Under the pieces are notes generated by a model. That model was not told the origin of the DNA, did no database searches, and worked only from the letters and a program-made list of their open reading frames with translations. A DNA stretch of 64,000 nucleotides from Pontibacter rufus. Lineage in GTDB: Bacteria > Bacteroidota > Bacteroidia > Cytophagales > Hymenobacteraceae. A program made the position numbers and the translations under genes. Position 1 is the stretch's first letter. Each line of letters starts with the position of its first letter. Location of the stretch: the NCBI RefSeq assembly GCF_015694705.1, contig NZ_JADQDR010000011.1, forward strand, positions 144,697 through 208,696. The letters run 5' to 3'. Of this stretch, positions 1 through 8,731 are shown in pieces.

Positions 1-1237
1 TAAATGCACCATAGTTGGTATACTCTTCGTTTGCAACTCTGTAAGACATATTGCCGTTCACCTCCAGGAAACCCTGCATAGCGCGCTGAAAGAAACTTGC
101 CCGGAGGCCGTACTCCTTGCGATCAGAGGCAATATCCAGGCCGGTTTTGGCACGATAGTTTCCGGAAATGCGGAACTGGGTGTTTTCACTTCCACCGCTG
201 ACAGCCAGGTTATGGTTTTGGCCGAAGTTATCTTCTCTAATCAGTTCATCGTACCAGTCCGTTCTGGCCCCAAAATCCTGATCCCGATCATGTGCCAGAA
301 ATTCTTCCGGGGAAAGTATATCAGGCCTGGCCGCCACGACATCGTGTTCCACATAACTGTCGTAGGTTACTGTTACCTCGCCAGCCTTGCCGCGCTTAGT
401 CTGCACAAGAATCACACCGTTAGCGCCTCGCGAGCCGTAGATAGCGGATGCGGCCGCATCCTTCAGTACTGTAATGGAGGCTATATCCTGCTGGGCCAGA
501 TTGCGCAGATCGCCGTTCGGCATGCCGTCTATCACTACGAGTGGGCTATTGGCGCCATCATTAGTTAAAATGGTACCTGCCCCCCGTATCTGAATGCCAG
601 CCGTTGCGCTTGCATTCGGATCGGCAGCGGCAGTACTAGACACAGTCAGACCAGCCACCTTGCCCTGTATCATTTGCAAGGGACTGTTGAAAGCGCCCTG
701 CTGGAACTCGTCGGCGGTAACCGTGGTAATGGCACTACTCACCTCTTTCTTTTGCATGGTACCGTAGCCTACTACCACTACTTCTTCAAGCGCCTCTGCG
801 TCGGTACTTAAGGAAACGTCTATTACCGTCTTATTGCCGATAGGCACCTCCTGATCCTTATAGCCAATATAAGAGAACACCAGCGTACCGTTTTCCTGCC
901 CGTCCGGAATCGTCAGTTCATAGGCACCGTCGGCATTGGTGCTTACGCCTAATGATGTTCCTTTCAGCACTACCGTTACTCCCGGTAGCGGCATACCTTT
1001 TTCGTCTGTTACAGTTCCTCTTACCTGTATCTCATATCTGGAGAGGTAATCAGCAGCAATGCCATTGCCGGAAGCTGGCACCATCGAGGGAATTTCAACA
1101 GGCGGCTTTACAGCTGCGTGGCTTTGGGTAGCAGTCAGAGCTGCACACATAGTAAAAGAAAGGAAACCGGTACAGAGCATCCGTCCCCTTCCTCTTACAT
1201 AGCCACTATCAAACAAGGTTGTAAATGGTTGTTTCAT
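1..1237 (-). CDS. SusC/RagA-type TonB-dependent outer-membrane receptor, 3' part missing (window edge)
   Basis: The reading frame is open from the ATG at 1237 down to base 1, giving the first 412 residues; the rest lies outside the window. The start is followed by a basic stretch and a hydrophobic segment (about residues 20-42) that can act as a signal sequence. Next comes a carboxypeptidase-like regulatory domain (about residues 65-140, with VRGTVTDEKGMPLPGVTV), then the SusC hallmark EEVVVVGYGTM and a TonB plug domain containing the typical LKDAAASAIYGSRGANGVI motif. Family knowledge: such receptors pair with a SusD lipoprotein to import oligosaccharides. Any SusD partner would lie left of the window. 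The gene next upstream on the same strand, at 2041, encodes a secreted glycosidase-like protein, which fits a glycan-use locus. The family assignment is secure; the substrate is unknown. Confidence 0.95.
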   Translation of the reverse strand, partial: MKQPFTTLFDSGYVRGRGRMLCTGFLSFTMCAALTATQSHAAVKPPVEIPSMVPASGNGIAADYLSRYEIQVRGTVTDEKGMPLPGVTVVLKGTSLGVSTNADGAYELTIPDGQENGTLVFSYIGYKDQEVPIGNKTVIDVSLSTDAEALEEVVVVGYGTMQKKEVSSAITTVTADEFQQGAFNSPLQMIQGKVAGLTVSSTAAADPNASATAGIQIRGAGTILTNDGANSPLVVIDGMPNGDLRNLAQQDIASITVLKDAAASAIYGSRGANGVILVQTKRGKAGEVTVTYDSYVEHDVVAARPDILSPEEFLAHDRDQDFGARTDWYDELIREDNFGQNHNLAVSGGSENTQFRISGNYRAKTGLDIASDRKEYGLRASFFQRAMQGFLEVNGNMSYRVANEEYTNYGAF

Positions 1238-2040
1238 AGAATTACATTATTAAATACTAATTGAGAATTACTAAACCGTTTTAGCAGAAATTAACAACAG
1301 ACACCGTTACCGGGTTTGTTACCGAAATGTAGAAAAACTTTAATCCTGAATACTTAAGCAAGCTAAATTTCATTGCGAAGGTATTAAATAGATTAACAAA
1401 ATTATTTATACCCACTGCAGGTGGTCAAAAACTTAATGCTTAAAGAATAAACACAAAAGCTTTGATAAAAACTTACAACTTAAGAAACCCTTTAATAAGC
1501 CTCTATTATTAGCCTAAATTTAGGAACATAAATGAAAAACAAAAAACTTTATCCATAATTCTTCTTAAAGCGTGTGTTTCGCCGGTATAACTTCTTAGCG
1601 GCTACGGTCTGATAAATAAGTGCAGCAGCAAGTCTAATTGGGACACAACGGTTAAAGTAAGCACCATGAAGAAAATTTCTAAACCTTTGAAACACGTTGT
1701 GCTTGTTAAAACATGCCAATGATTTAAAGCCGCAGAGATGGGAAAGTGAACCTTGACGATTATGTAATGCTGCTGCCTCCTTTTCGTCCCAACCTTAGGG
1801 TTAGAGATGAGAAGTAAAACAATGTCTCACCTCCCGACCAGGAGCATTTTATACTTATACAGCAAAGCGCTTCCGTCAATTTATTAGTTGCTACAACCTA
1901 GGGAAGATTCGCTGCTTTTAACGGCAATTTATACTTTATATAAAGGCACAGGTATCAAGTGGGGCATCCCAAGTATAGACAGCTCATGCCGAACCGATAA
2001 AAGCTTAAAGTATCATACAACTTTGTCTCTATATCTATAC
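1238..2040. other. Non-coding spacer of about 800 bases
   Basis: AT-rich next to the SusC start (about 1240-1560), then mixed composition. I find no gene, RNA or long repeat. It holds the candidate operator at 1271-1284 and several copies of the word TATACTT/AAGTATA (near 1850, 1930, 1972 and 2037). The susC promoter must lie here, but I could not place a convincing TAnnTTTG box. Confidence 0.5.
1271..1284. promoter_or_regulatory. Imperfect palindrome, possible LacI-type operator upstream of the first susC
   Basis: CTAAACCGTTTTAG is a CG-centred palindrome with one mismatched pair out of seven. It lies 34 bases before the start of the SusC-type gene. LacI-family operators typically have a central CG flanked by A/T arms, and a LacI-type regulator is encoded at 8732-9769. 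The link between the two is a guess from position and symmetry only. Confidence 0.3.
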
Positions 2041-4242
2041 TTACCAGGATAAACTTACCTTAATACCATCAGGACTATTCTCAAAACTTAAATAACAAGT
2101 TCCTGATGCTGCATCCCATGCGGTTTTCACATCGCTTATCTGCTCTCCTTTGCTATTAGTAAGCTTAATATCTTTAGGGGATGCTGGTAGCAGTATGCGC
2201 ATGCTGTTTATCGTTTTAGCAGGGCTTTTTGCAGTAAATTTGTAACTACCGCTATTTGCTTTTTCATCATAAATTCTTGAGGCTGAAGCTAAAACCTGAG
2301 GTTTCTTTTTATCCTGAATTCTGCTGATGTTATATAGAAAAGCCTGACTGCCGGGGTTTATAACCTTTTGAGTCAAGACTGGTAGCGCCGGATCAAAAAG
2401 GTCAATTACCGGCCCTTTAACTGTATAGGATTTATTACTTATACTTTCATCCATTACTGAGACAATATCATAAGGGCCTCTTTCTAAGTATAAATTATTC
2501 TTAAAAGTTAAATCTCCTCCCCTGGCATCGGTTTCATAAGCTTCTTTTATAGTTGCGATATACCCCGATGCGGCATTTGGTTCCATCACAAATTTTTTTG
2601 GATTTTGCCTGATCACATACACAGCACCTTTCCCAACGGTGAATTTTTCCTTTGTTGCAGCAGGATTTATACCTAATCGTTTAAATAAATCCTCGGAAGG
2701 CGCCTTATATTTATTTTCTTTCGTGTTCCACCATTCCATTACAGTTTGGTAAGGGTCATCATCCCGGCCGCAATACACCAGCACCCCACCTTTCTTTACC
2801 CACTCAGCAAGACTTTTATGCACATCCGGCGACATGGGCTTCATATTGGAATAACTCATCACCAAAACCTTGATATCTTTTAAAGAAGCGTCGAGCCCCA
2901 GATTTTCCATATGCACTGTCTGCACCGGCACGCCCCGCTTCAGCAACGGCAGTGTTTGTCCGTAAAAGTTGGAGAATTGCGGATCTTCAAATCCGTTATG
3001 TGTCGGAAAGCGCTGAAACATCAACGAATTGCCCATCAGCACGCCAATTCCATTCACGCCCGACACACGATTATCTGATAAAGGCATATCATTTAATGCA
3101 TTTATCATTACCTGCATTTGTGTTGAATAATATTTCGGTATCAACACGCTGCTATCGCTGTTTGCCACTTTATAAGGCTTGGTATAAATGCGCTCCGGCC
3201 ACGGCATTACTTCATAATCAGCTACCATCGGGTATAATAATTGCGCTGTGAACGTGGCTTCATAATTACGTTTATAATCGCTCCAGTCGCGTCGCCTGTC
3301 CTCTATAGGGTCGGTCAGGAAAAATACTTTGCGACCGGTTGGTGCCGTCATCGAGACCATAGAGCCATATTCCAGAAAAGCATTCTCAAATACTCTTTCT
3401 TTAGATAGCCCGTTAAAATACGTTGGCTCTCTCGAAGTACCGGTCCAAACCTGGGCTATATAGCCATCTATACCCGGCAATGAGGCGAGACAGGCTTCAG
3501 GGCTGACGATTTGCCAGGATGAGTAATTTACCAGCGAATGTGTGGGGACATAAAATTTAATATCCATGCCTTTACTTTTGCCATACGCTTTCCCATAAGA
3601 TGAGACCTCCTTCAGGGCATTGTAATACAAATGATATTTTAGCTTGCTTGAGAGATAAGTATTTTCAGGTGACAAGTGCTGCGCTTTCCAGGGGAAGCCA
3701 TAATATTTCTGCCATTCATCTTTAAAAGCCGAGCTATACCCTGCTCTTGCCCAGAACTCAGGTTCTTCCAGGTAAATTGAGCTGATTCCTGCATCAATAA
3801 CTTTTTTGATGACAGCAGTTTTCATGTACTCAATAAATGATTGTACAGGCACAATATAGGGTATGTTCCTGCCATGCCAGATGGTGTCTCCATCCATTTC
3901 AACCTGCCCTTCGCCAAGGTGGTTCTTACCATCCCATTTACCTAAAAAGTAATCCTGATAGGAACCCCATGCTATTCCAGTCATGAAATGCGTATTATAT
4001 CCATGATCTCTCCAGGATTTTACGCGCTCTTCAAATGTCATTCTCTGGCGGCCGTCAGATGGATTCCCATTGACGCCATAAACAATAGCAACATCCGACC
4101 GAATATCAATCTCGGGCATCCATGGACTGCTTGTCTGGAATGCTGTCTTTTCTTTTAGAACAGGCGCGTCCTCCTTTCTTTGCTGCGCATTTACAGTATA
4201 AGCTATACAAAGGATATAGAAAAAAATTATAGTTTTTTTCAT
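2041..4242 (-). CDS. Secreted glycosidase-like protein (barrel plus GATase-like domain), family not recognised
   Basis: 733 residues with a Sec signal peptide (residues 1-19, cleavage after NAQ). The N-terminal half (about 30-400) reads like a TIM-barrel glycosidase, with secondary-structure pattern and acidic residues in motifs such as SSIYLEEPEFW that could be catalytic. Around residues 410-520 there is a stretch resembling the GATase-like beta-galactosidase trimerisation domain (KVLVMSYSNMKPMSPDVH, then GGVLVYCGRDDD). The rest is beta-rich. No named GH family can be assigned by eye. It lies between susC and the keto-glycoside genes on the same strand, so a role in breaking down an imported or surface-bound glycoside is plausible. 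The start is chosen because the signal peptide follows directly. Confidence 0.75.
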   Translation of the reverse strand: MKKTIIFFYILCIAYTVNAQQRKEDAPVLKEKTAFQTSSPWMPEIDIRSDVAIVYGVNGNPSDGRQRMTFEERVKSWRDHGYNTHFMTGIAWGSYQDYFLGKWDGKNHLGEGQVEMDGDTIWHGRNIPYIVPVQSFIEYMKTAVIKKVIDAGISSIYLEEPEFWARAGYSSAFKDEWQKYYGFPWKAQHLSPENTYLSSKLKYHLYYNALKEVSSYGKAYGKSKGMDIKFYVPTHSLVNYSSWQIVSPEACLASLPGIDGYIAQVWTGTSREPTYFNGLSKERVFENAFLEYGSMVSMTAPTGRKVFFLTDPIEDRRRDWSDYKRNYEATFTAQLLYPMVADYEVMPWPERIYTKPYKVANSDSSVLIPKYYSTQMQVMINALNDMPLSDNRVSGVNGIGVLMGNSLMFQRFPTHNGFEDPQFSNFYGQTLPLLKRGVPVQTVHMENLGLDASLKDIKVLVMSYSNMKPMSPDVHKSLAEWVKKGGVLVYCGRDDDPYQTVMEWWNTKENKYKAPSEDLFKRLGINPAATKEKFTVGKGAVYVIRQNPKKFVMEPNAASGYIATIKEAYETDARGGDLTFKNNLYLERGPYDIVSVMDESISNKSYTVKGPVIDLFDPALPVLTQKVINPGSQAFLYNISRIQDKKKPQVLASASRIYDEKANSGSYKFTAKSPAKTINSMRILLPASPKDIKLTNSKGEQISDVKTAWDAASGTCYLSFENSPDGIKVSLSW

Positions 4243-4477
4243 GTTAAAGATTTTAAAGGACGAATGTATAGATGCTTTTTCATTTAAGGGATCTTAATCT
4301 TTAAGCTTTATTATAATTATAATTTTAAACCATAATCAATACAGACACCTCCTGTAAGGCAAGTATAGAAACAGCAGGAATCAGGTATGGAACCGTATGC
4401 ATGGTAGCTGAGGCATGAGATCTGTTCCTTTTAACTCCTGACGCGTATACTTTATTTGTTTAACAAAGCAATCTGGT

Positions 4478-4675
4478 ATGAAAAAGATAATGAAGTTAAG
4501 CCTTTTGGTATTTCTATTAACCGCTTTTACCGCCTGTGGCAGCCAGAATGGCAACACAGCAGAACAGGCAGGAACCGGAGCAGAAGCGGATACTACCCTG
4601 AATTCAACTATAGATGCAGACACATCTGTGACACTGGACCCCGATACAGCGCTGTACCATGACATGACGCTATAG
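4478..4675 (+). CDS. Small lipoprotein of unknown function
   Basis: 65 residues: a basic start (MKKIMK), a hydrophobic run and a lipobox (LTAFTAC, Cys at about residue 20), so it should be lipid-anchored after export. The mature part is short, rich in Thr, Asp and Ala and probably unstructured. The ATG at 4478 is preferred over the out-of-frame ATG at 4456 because only this frame has a lipoprotein signal. It stands alone on the plus strand between two minus-strand genes and is followed by a very strong hairpin. Confidence 0.7.
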   Translation: MKKIMKLSLLVFLLTAFTACGSQNGNTAEQAGTGAEADTTLNSTIDADTSVTLDPDTALYHDMTL

Positions 4676-4775
4676 CTTATAGCCGAAGAAAAAGCTCCGC
4701 CTGTAAACGCAGCAAGTGAATGGGAACCACGGACTACGCGCAGCTATGCCAGATGTTCGGTACCGGCACTACACA

Positions 4776-4837
4776 AAACAGCCTTCTTTATGCGCAGGAA
4801 AGATTTTTATTTTTTCTGCGCATAAAGAAGGCTGTTT
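4776..4837. terminator. Perfect 22-bp inverted repeat, bidirectional terminator
   Basis: Arms 4776-4797 and 4816-4837 are exact reverse complements (AAACAGCCTTCTTTATGCGCAG on the left is longer than quoted rules allow only in part: its core is GCCTTCTTTATGCGCAG), with an 18-base A/T-rich loop. It lies between the convergent small lipoprotein gene and the DUF1080 gene, and so can stop transcription from both sides. The stem is unusually long for an ordinary terminator. Confidence 0.85.
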
Positions 4838-4881
4838 ATACTGTCTCTTATAGAGAACCAACAACTGCTTACGTTTGCCTG

Positions 4882-5652
4882 TTATAGTTCTCTTACCCAG
4901 ATGTTGCGGTAGCTTATGGGTTCGCTTTTATCGCCGTGGGCCTGTAGCTTTATAGGAGCCGGTCCATGTTTTTTGTAAGATGGTTTGCCGATATACTGGG
5001 TTGGCCCCAGCAGTTCCACATTGTTTTCAACGAGCACACCGTTAAATAAAACGGTTACCCGCGCAGGTGTTTTCACTGAGCCATCCTCTTTGAAAGTAGG
5101 CGCTTTCCAGAACACGTCATAGCTTTGCCATTCGCCCGGCTTTTTGGCAGGGTTTGACAGGGGTATAAACTGCTTGTAAATGCTGCCGGCCATGCCGTTC
5201 ACATAGGTCTTGTTGTTGTAAGAATCCAGCACCTGCAGTTCGTAACCCGCATCGCCTTTGCCTGTTGAAGCCAGAAAAACACCGCTGTTGCCGCGCGCCT
5301 GCCCTTCGCCCGTAATGTTTTCCGGAATGCGCCATTCCAAATGCAATTGGTAATCCTTGAAATCCTGTTTGGTCTCGATGTTACCGGTTTCTTTATTTAC
5401 TGTAAGTATACCGTTGGCCACTGTCCATTTTGCCGGCTTGGTCCTGTCGTCCGTCATCACCCATTTATCCAGGTTCTTGCCATCAAACAAAACAATGGCA
5501 TCCGAGGGCGCCTCAATAACTACTTTGCCGGGTGTTACAACTTCGGGTACGGGTTCCCATACTTCTGTATCTTCTGGTTTTGCTTTTTGCTGTGCTTTTG
5601 CCATAAAAAAACTGCCGGCCAACAGGGCGGTTAATACTAGTTTGTAGGTCAT
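4882..5652 (-). CDS. DUF1080 family 3-keto-disaccharide/glycoside hydrolase, secreted
   Basis: 256 residues with a Sec signal peptide (1-20, ending FFMAKAQ). The rest is one DUF1080 / 3-keto-disaccharide hydrolase domain with a concanavalin-like beta-jelly-roll pattern; typical pieces are LFDGKNLDKWV, DYQLHLEWRIP, GNSGVFL, YELQVLDSY and a C-terminal PISYRNIWVREL. Known family members cleave glycosides whose sugar has been oxidised at C3. The gene lies 282 bases downstream of a GMC dehydrogenase and its small subunit on the same strand, exactly the enzymes that would make the 3-keto substrate. Function is inferred from family and context; the natural glycoside is not visible. Confidence 0.9.
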   Translation of the reverse strand: MTYKLVLTALLAGSFFMAKAQQKAKPEDTEVWEPVPEVVTPGKVVIEAPSDAIVLFDGKNLDKWVMTDDRTKPAKWTVANGILTVNKETGNIETKQDFKDYQLHLEWRIPENITGEGQARGNSGVFLASTGKGDAGYELQVLDSYNNKTYVNGMAGSIYKQFIPLSNPAKKPGEWQSYDVFWKAPTFKEDGSVKTPARVTVLFNGVLVENNVELLGPTQYIGKPSYKKHGPAPIKLQAHGDKSEPISYRNIWVREL

Positions 5653-5934
5653 GGTATGATGATTTGATGATTATAAAATAGGCTTGTAGATCCGTAGCTG
5701 TGCTCTTTAATGAAAAAGGTTCAGGCAAAATATACCTTGCATCTCGTTCGCTGTTATACCAGGCGTAATTTGCGCTGAAACAAAGTATAAGCTTTAAATA
5801 TTAAGTAGCTGTACAAAGATAGTTTTAAAGTATAAACACATGCAGTCCTTCTCCTGTCTTTCCAGAGAATAACGAACATAAAGTTTTATACTTGTGATTC
5901 ATCCGCTATTTTGTTCAGTTTCAGAACTCCCGGA

Positions 5935-6615
5935 TTATGCCTGCCGGTCAAATGTAATGCACTCCCGCAATTCTTTGTCTGTATAAGCCAGGTTGTGCTT
6001 TTTTAACACATCTTCCGGTACGCCTTTCCACTGGTTCGGGCGGTTGCCCATGTAACCGATATCTTCCACACCCATTTCAGACGTGAAAAAGCCGGTTGCC
6101 GTCAGGTTGCGCATCAGGTTAAAGAAAGCTACACCTTTCTGCATTTCCGGCTTAGCTCTTTCAGGATAAGCAATGGCATCCACCATTTCCAGTTGCTGTT
6201 TTTCGCTGCAATCGGTAAATGGTTTGTCATAACGGTTCTGGCATTGTATGTCAAGCCATCGCAGGCCGCTGCGCATAGGTGTCTTGTTCTCCGGTTTGTC
6301 CTTCACGATAAATTCAATAAAATCCGGCACGCCGGCGTCGGACGCACTGCCGCTTACCTCATCTTTCGGAATGATGATGTCGCCCAGTACCGTTATGGTG
6401 GCCATCTCATGCTCGGTGAAGAAGTCTTCAGATCTTATTTTCTTTAAACGCGCAATCTCCTCTTTCATCCGGCCAGCTTTGGAGGCATCGGGCGTTTTTA
6501 CAACTTCTGCAACTGTTTGCTCTTCAGTTTTGGTGTTGCTGTCGCAGGATTCTAAAAGAAAAGTGGAGGAAACAGTAGTCAGCACAAGGGCTTTCAGGGA
6601 TTCTCTTCTGTCCAT
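5935..6615 (-). CDS. Gluconate 2-dehydrogenase subunit 3 family protein (small subunit of GMC dehydrogenase)
   Basis: 226 residues matching the gluconate 2-dehydrogenase subunit 3 family, which acts as the small partner and export guide of membrane or periplasmic GMC dehydrogenases. The N-terminus has a twin-arginine-like start (MDRRESLKAL) and a hydrophobic stretch ending LLESC, so Tat export combined with lipid attachment is possible. The core motif FTEHEMATITVLGDIIIPKD and the DVPDFIEFIV-type segment are typical. The gene starts 21 bases after the GMC gene, which points to one transcript and a two-subunit complex. This arrangement is known from glucoside 3-dehydrogenases. Confidence 0.9.
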   Translation of the reverse strand: MDRRESLKALVLTTVSSTFLLESCDSNTKTEEQTVAEVVKTPDASKAGRMKEEIARLKKIRSEDFFTEHEMATITVLGDIIIPKDEVSGSASDAGVPDFIEFIVKDKPENKTPMRSGLRWLDIQCQNRYDKPFTDCSEKQQLEMVDAIAYPERAKPEMQKGVAFFNLMRNLTATGFFTSEMGVEDIGYMGNRPNQWKGVPEDVLKKHNLAYTDKELRECITFDRQA

Positions 6616-6636
6616 AAGCTAGTATGTTAAACCTGA

Positions 6637-8376
6637 TTAGAGATTTTGCTTTTTCATTTCATCAATAATATACTCCGAAGCCCGCATAGACAAGGCCATG
6701 ATGGTCCAGGTGATATTTTTATCACCCTGCGACACAAACTGGCCGCCATCCACGCAAAACAGGTTCTTGCAATCATGCGCCTGGCTCCATTTGTTCAGGG
6801 CCGATTTTTTAGGGTCATTTCCCATCCGCACCGTGCCCGCTTCGTGTATGATTTTGCCCGGCACCTGCAAGCCCCAGTTATTATGCGGCCCGGCATCGCC
6901 GCCAGAGGTAATGATAGCGCCCATTTCGTGCAGAATCTCTTTGAAGGTCTGGTTCATGTGTTTCGCCTGGTTGATCTCGTAATCAGAATACTTCACGTTA
7001 AACCGCAGCACAGGGATGCCATATATATCGACCACGTTGGGATCAATTTCGCAGTAATTACTTTCTAAAGCAAGGGCTTCGCCGCGACCGGCCATGCCGA
7101 CACCTGCGCCATACATAAACCGGTAATCTTCTTTCAGTGATTTGCCATAGCCGCCTGCTTCCTTGGTTTTGCCATGCATCTCAAGTTTCCCGTTCAATCC
7201 TTCTATACCCCATCCGAAGCCATAGGCAGGTTGCTGCATACCGCCCCAATACTCAATGTGATAGCCCCTCGGGAAATCGAGTTTTTTGTTATCCAGCCAC
7301 CAGGGTGTGTACACGTGCATGCCGCCTACGCCATCTTCGTTGTAACGTTTGCGGCCCATCAGTTCGGGCAATACGCCGCTCACAGAGGCACCGGTTGAGT
7401 CGTGTAAATATTTACCCACTACATCGCTAGAGTTGGCCAGTCCGTTCTGGTGACGGCGCGAAACGGAGTTGAGCAATAACCGGGCGCTTTCGCAGGCACT
7501 GGCGGCAAGTATCACCACCCGCCCATCTACCTGGTACTCCATCATATCATCCTTATCGACATAAGATACGCCTGTTGCCAGCCCATCGGCATTGGTTACA
7601 ACCTCGCGTGCCATGGCATTGGGTATCACATCCACATTTCCGGTGGCTACGGCAGGCTTTACCAGGCAGGACGATGAAGAGAAGTCAGCGTATACTTTGC
7701 AGCTGCGGCCGCACTGCGCGCAGTAAAAACACTGCCCGCGCTCGTCGTTTATTTTTTTGGTGAGAATAGATAAGCGCGAAGGAATAACCGGAATGCCAAT
7801 TCCGTTCGCGGCCTTTTTTATTTTCAGTTCGTGCAGGCGCGGCAGCGGGGGTGGCAGGAAAATACCATCAGGCTCATTTTCCAGCCCTTCGTTGGTACCG
7901 AATACGCCTATCAGCCTGTCTACTTTGTCATAGAATGGCTTTACATCCTCATAGCCGATTGGCCAGTCCTCGCCCAGGCCGTCTATACTTTTATGCTTGA
8001 AATCCTTAGGCCCGAAGCGGAGCGAGATGCGCCCCCAGTGGTTGGTTCTTCCGCCCAGCATTCTGGCGCGCCACCAGTCCCACTCGGTGCCTTCTGCTTT
8101 TGTATAAGGCTCTCCGTCTATTTCCCATCCCCAGTAGCAACCGTCAAAGTCGCCGAAAGGACGGAACTTGGTGGAGGCACCCCTTCGCGGAGATTCCCAG
8201 GGGTTTTTCAGCTGCGCTGAATCAGTAGCCGGATCAAACATGGGCCCGGCTTCGAGCAGGCATACCTTTAAGCCCGACTTAGCCAATGTATAAGCCGCCA
8301 TGCCGCCGCCGGCGCCGGAGCCTACTATAACTGCATCATACTTCTTTGGTTGTTCTTTAATCTGGAAAGCTGCCAT
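6637..8376 (-). CDS. GMC-family FAD dehydrogenase, likely glucoside 3-dehydrogenase large subunit
   Basis: 579 residues from the ATG at 8376; an in-frame ATG at 8394 would add six residues (MIRIVF) and is less likely because MAAFQIKEQPKKYDAVIVG fits the family start. There is a dinucleotide-binding motif GSGAGGG near residue 22, and a C-terminal GMC domain with HEAGTVRMG and NITWT holding the catalytic His and Asn. A Cys-rich stretch CFYCAQCGRSC (about residues 215-227) resembles the 3Fe-4S site of FAD glucose dehydrogenase alpha subunits, so electrons probably leave through an iron-sulfur cluster rather than to oxygen. No signal peptide: it would be carried out by the Tat-signal-bearing small subunit directly downstream. 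Confidence 0.9.
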   Translation of the reverse strand: MAAFQIKEQPKKYDAVIVGSGAGGGMAAYTLAKSGLKVCLLEAGPMFDPATDSAQLKNPWESPRRGASTKFRPFGDFDGCYWGWEIDGEPYTKAEGTEWDWWRARMLGGRTNHWGRISLRFGPKDFKHKSIDGLGEDWPIGYEDVKPFYDKVDRLIGVFGTNEGLENEPDGIFLPPPLPRLHELKIKKAANGIGIPVIPSRLSILTKKINDERGQCFYCAQCGRSCKVYADFSSSSCLVKPAVATGNVDVIPNAMAREVVTNADGLATGVSYVDKDDMMEYQVDGRVVILAASACESARLLLNSVSRRHQNGLANSSDVVGKYLHDSTGASVSGVLPELMGRKRYNEDGVGGMHVYTPWWLDNKKLDFPRGYHIEYWGGMQQPAYGFGWGIEGLNGKLEMHGKTKEAGGYGKSLKEDYRFMYGAGVGMAGRGEALALESNYCEIDPNVVDIYGIPVLRFNVKYSDYEINQAKHMNQTFKEILHEMGAIITSGGDAGPHNNWGLQVPGKIIHEAGTVRMGNDPKKSALNKWSQAHDCKNLFCVDGGQFVSQGDKNITWTIMALSMRASEYIIDEMKKQNL

Positions 8377-8731
8377 AAAAACTATGCGAATCAAGGGTGA
8401 AAGGAGGACAGATACAGCATTAAACTATTGTGGCTCAGCGTATCAAGTATAAAGCATTTGCCACAGTTTTTGCCAAATCTACCATTTGCCACTGCTATAA
8501 TATATATTTACAGCATCAAAAGCAATGTTTCAACAGCAATTTACTTCCTGCCAGTACCACAAACTAAAATTACAGGCCCGTTTATGCCTCAGGCAGCAGC
8601 TTCGATCGTGGCCGTTTACAAGGCGTAAATCATCCATGCACATCTGGGAAAACGCACAAAATATCTTCCGGGCAGCATAATCGCTGGACGGCTTCAGCTC
8701 TTTTTCCGCTTCCGGCCGCTATACTTAAAAA
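8377..8731. other. Spacer between the GMC operon and the LacI-type regulator
   Basis: About 350 bases that must hold the promoter of the minus-strand GMC operon and the 3' end of the regulator transcript. I see a purine-rich GAAAGGAGGACAG at about 8399 (plus strand), copies of AAGTATA near 8448 and 8713, and no clear palindromic operator. Confidence 0.4.

Noticed and set aside
212..568. 118-codon plus-strand frame within the first kilobase
   Set aside because: It lies opposite the SusC-type receptor, whose minus-strand frame is open to the window edge and carries plug motifs.
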